DNA from: JBAXGE01 sp044344145
GTDB lineage: Bacteria > Planctomycetota > Phycisphaerae > WQYP01
DNA length: 6,105 nt
Direction of reading: 5' to 3'
Assembly (NCBI GenBank): GCA_044344145.1
Contig: JBIJDM010000184.1
Span: 1-6,105 of the forward strand
A program made the position numbers and the translations under genes. Below, piece by piece: positions 4,784 through 6,105 of the stretch. Positions within the stretch are counted from its first letter, which is position 1; the number at the start of each line of letters is the position of its first letter. The notes below the pieces were generated by a model. The model saw only the letters and a list, made by a program, of their open reading frames with translations, was not told the DNA's origin and made no database searches.

Positions 4784-6105
4784 ATGACAATCCAGAATCC
4801 CAGTCGTCCCCCGGGTAATCCCGCCACTTCCGCCACGCCGGCTCCCATGGGCATAAAAACCAGCGATGTGGCCGGCTTGAAACTCCCGCCCATTGATCAG
4901 TTGAAGGGGCGTCCGTTGGGCCGGGTGCTGATCAAGATGGGCATTCTGACCCGGGAACTGGTGCATAAAGCCCTGGCGGTACAGCAGGAACAACGGGCCA
5001 AAGGCGTGCGTATTCCCGTCGGCCAAATCCTGATTGACATGGGCTTGATCAGCGAAAAAATCCGTAATATCGCATTGGCCAGTCAGATGGGCTACGAATA
5101 CGTGGACTTGGATGGCAAAGACATACCCCCCGAAGCCGTGGCCACTACCGCCACCAGCTATCGGATTATGCCCCTCGAGTGGAATCCGGAAACCAAAACC
5201 CTGAAAGTGGCGTTGGCTTCGCCCGACGATTTCCAAGCCGTGGATGACCTGCGCTCGCTGATGGGTTTCAATGTGCAGCCGGTCGTCGCAGATGCCGACC
5301 AGATTGAAAAGCTGATCAAGACCCACTACACCAGCGGGGGCGAATCTCTGGCGGATTTGCTGGGTGAATTGGAAGGTGATGCCGCGCTACTGGCGCTGCA
5401 AAAAACCAGCGGCGATCAGGTTGACCTCGATACCTTGAAGCAGTTGGCGGAGTCCAACCCCGTCAAACGTCTGTTAAATATGATTTTGCTGCAATCCATC
5501 AAAGACCACGCTTCGGACGTGCATTTCGAGCCGTTCGAAGAAGAATTCAAACTGCGTTATCGTATTGACGGCGTCTTGTATGAAATGATCCCGCCCCCCA
5601 AACACATCGCCATGGCGCTGGTTAGCCGTATCAAGGTCATGTCCAATCTGGATATTGCCGAACGGCGCATGCCTCAGGATGGCCGTATCCCGCTGGCGGT
5701 GGAAGGCAAGTCGGTGGATTTGCGCGTCAGCGTGCTGCCGACGATTTATGGTGAGTCCGTCGTGATGCGTATCTTGGATCGTTCCAACGTCCAGCTGGAT
5801 TTGGAAAAGATTGGGATGCGCGATGATGACCTGCGGGTATTCCGGCAGCTCATCAACAAACCCAACGGGATCGTGTTGGTAACCGGGCCGACCGGCAGTG
5901 GTAAGACCACCACGTTATATGCCGCCTTGAACGAATTGAACAGCATTCAGGACAAATTGATCACTACTGAAGACCCGGTGGAATATGACATTGACGGGAT
6001 TACCCAGGTCCAGATTCGTGCGGAAATTGATCTGACCTTTGCCAAGTGTTTGCGTTCCATTCTGCGTCAGGACCCGGATATTGTGCTGGTCGGTGAAATC
6101 CGCGA
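4784..6105 (+). CDS. pilB: GspE/PilB-family type IV pilus assembly ATPase (second copy, PilB2; cut by right window edge)
   Basis: 440 complete codons are present and the frame is open at the right edge. Order of parts: a low-complexity arm rich in Pro, Ser, Thr and Ala (1-40); two MshEN-type motifs, PLGRVLIKMGILTREL... (44-67) and PVGQILIDMGLISEKI... (78-101), each keeping the glycine at motif position 3, the L-[IV]-x-x-G core and the closing Gln; the rest of the N-terminal domain to about 182; an acidic linker (about 185-225); HASDVHFEP (242-250), opening the N2 domain; Walker A GPTGSGKTTT (368-377, K374); Asp box TTEDPVEY (394-401); standard RQDPD (428-432); and Walker B VLVGEIR (434-440), where the window ends. 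The His box and the tetracysteine zinc motif lie outside. The MshEN motifs bind cyclic-di-GMP in MshE-type ATPases, so this motor may be controlled by that messenger. It follows pilT by 33 bases, probably in the same transcript. A type II secretion GspE role is possible but less likely beside pilT. Confidence 0.92.
   Translation, partial: MTIQNPSRPPGNPATSATPAPMGIKTSDVAGLKLPPIDQLKGRPLGRVLIKMGILTRELVHKALAVQQEQRAKGVRIPVGQILIDMGLISEKIRNIALASQMGYEYVDLDGKDIPPEAVATTATSYRIMPLEWNPETKTLKVALASPDDFQAVDDLRSLMGFNVQPVVADADQIEKLIKTHYTSGGESLADLLGELEGDAALLALQKTSGDQVDLDTLKQLAESNPVKRLLNMILLQSIKDHASDVHFEPFEEEFKLRYRIDGVLYEMIPPPKHIAMALVSRIKVMSNLDIAERRMPQDGRIPLAVEGKSVDLRVSVLPTIYGESVVMRILDRSNVQLDLEKIGMRDDDLRVFRQLINKPNGIVLVTGPTGSGKTTTLYAALNELNSIQDKLITTEDPVEYDIDGITQVQIRAEIDLTFAKCLRSILRQDPDIVLVGEIR

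Noticed and set aside
4145..5326. A 393-codon open frame on the minus strand across pilT and pilB2
   Set aside because: It lies antisense to two genes with complete conserved motifs. Its translation is rich in His, Gln and Gly with no recognisable domain, which is typical of a mirror frame of GC-biased codons.
2815..5915. DNA similarity among the three ATPase genes around Walker A and the Asp box as a sign of gene conversion
   Set aside because: The matches are confined to motifs fixed at protein level and differ at many third codon positions, so functional conservation explains them.

Overview
The window looks like ordinary chromosomal DNA from a mesophilic, probably diderm bacterium of moderate GC content (mid-50s percent by eye). 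It carries two genes cut by the window edges, three complete genes or near-complete operon members, short intergenic gaps and recognisable Shine-Dalgarno sites. No phage, insertion-sequence, CRISPR, tRNA or rRNA sequence was seen. The gene set (histidine biosynthesis, an envelope-type metallophosphoesterase, type IV pilus motors) does not fix a taxon. The PilB-PilT-PilB order would fit the deeper Gram-negative phyla, such as the Planctomycetes-Verrucomicrobia-Lentisphaerae group or deltaproteobacteria-like lineages, but this is only a weak guess.

Layout. (1) Positions 2-568, minus strand: the N-terminal 189 codons of histidinol dehydrogenase (hisD), running off the left edge. (2) 569-698: a 130-base divergent intergenic region with the hisD ribosome binding site, a small perfect palindrome and a short direct repeat. 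(3) 699-1664, plus strand: a calcineurin-like metallophosphoesterase of the YkuE/LpxG type with all metal-binding motifs and a histidine-rich N-terminus. (4) 1665-1857: a 193-base gap with a good sigma70-like promoter (1707-1736). (5) 1858-3570: a GspE/PilB-family assembly ATPase (here PilB1). (6) 3611-4750: a PilT-family retraction ATPase. (7) 4784 to the right edge: a second GspE/PilB-family ATPase (PilB2), cut just after its Walker B motif.

The last three genes are on one strand with gaps of only 40 and 33 bases and are most likely one transcript. PilB-type hexamers drive pilin polymerisation at the inner-membrane platform protein, and PilT drives depolymerisation. Because type II secretion has no retraction motor, PilT argues that the cluster builds a type IV pilus, with the platform protein and pilins expected to the right of the window.

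The most interesting point is that the two assembly ATPases differ. PilB2 has two well-formed MshEN-type (cyclic-di-GMP-binding) motifs and an extra proline-rich N-terminal arm. PilB1 has degenerate versions of those motifs and a changed RQDPD segment before Walker B. This suggests two differently regulated extension motors sharing one operon with a retraction motor. No wholly new system is visible: the families are known, and what is unusual is the arrangement and the sequence divergence.
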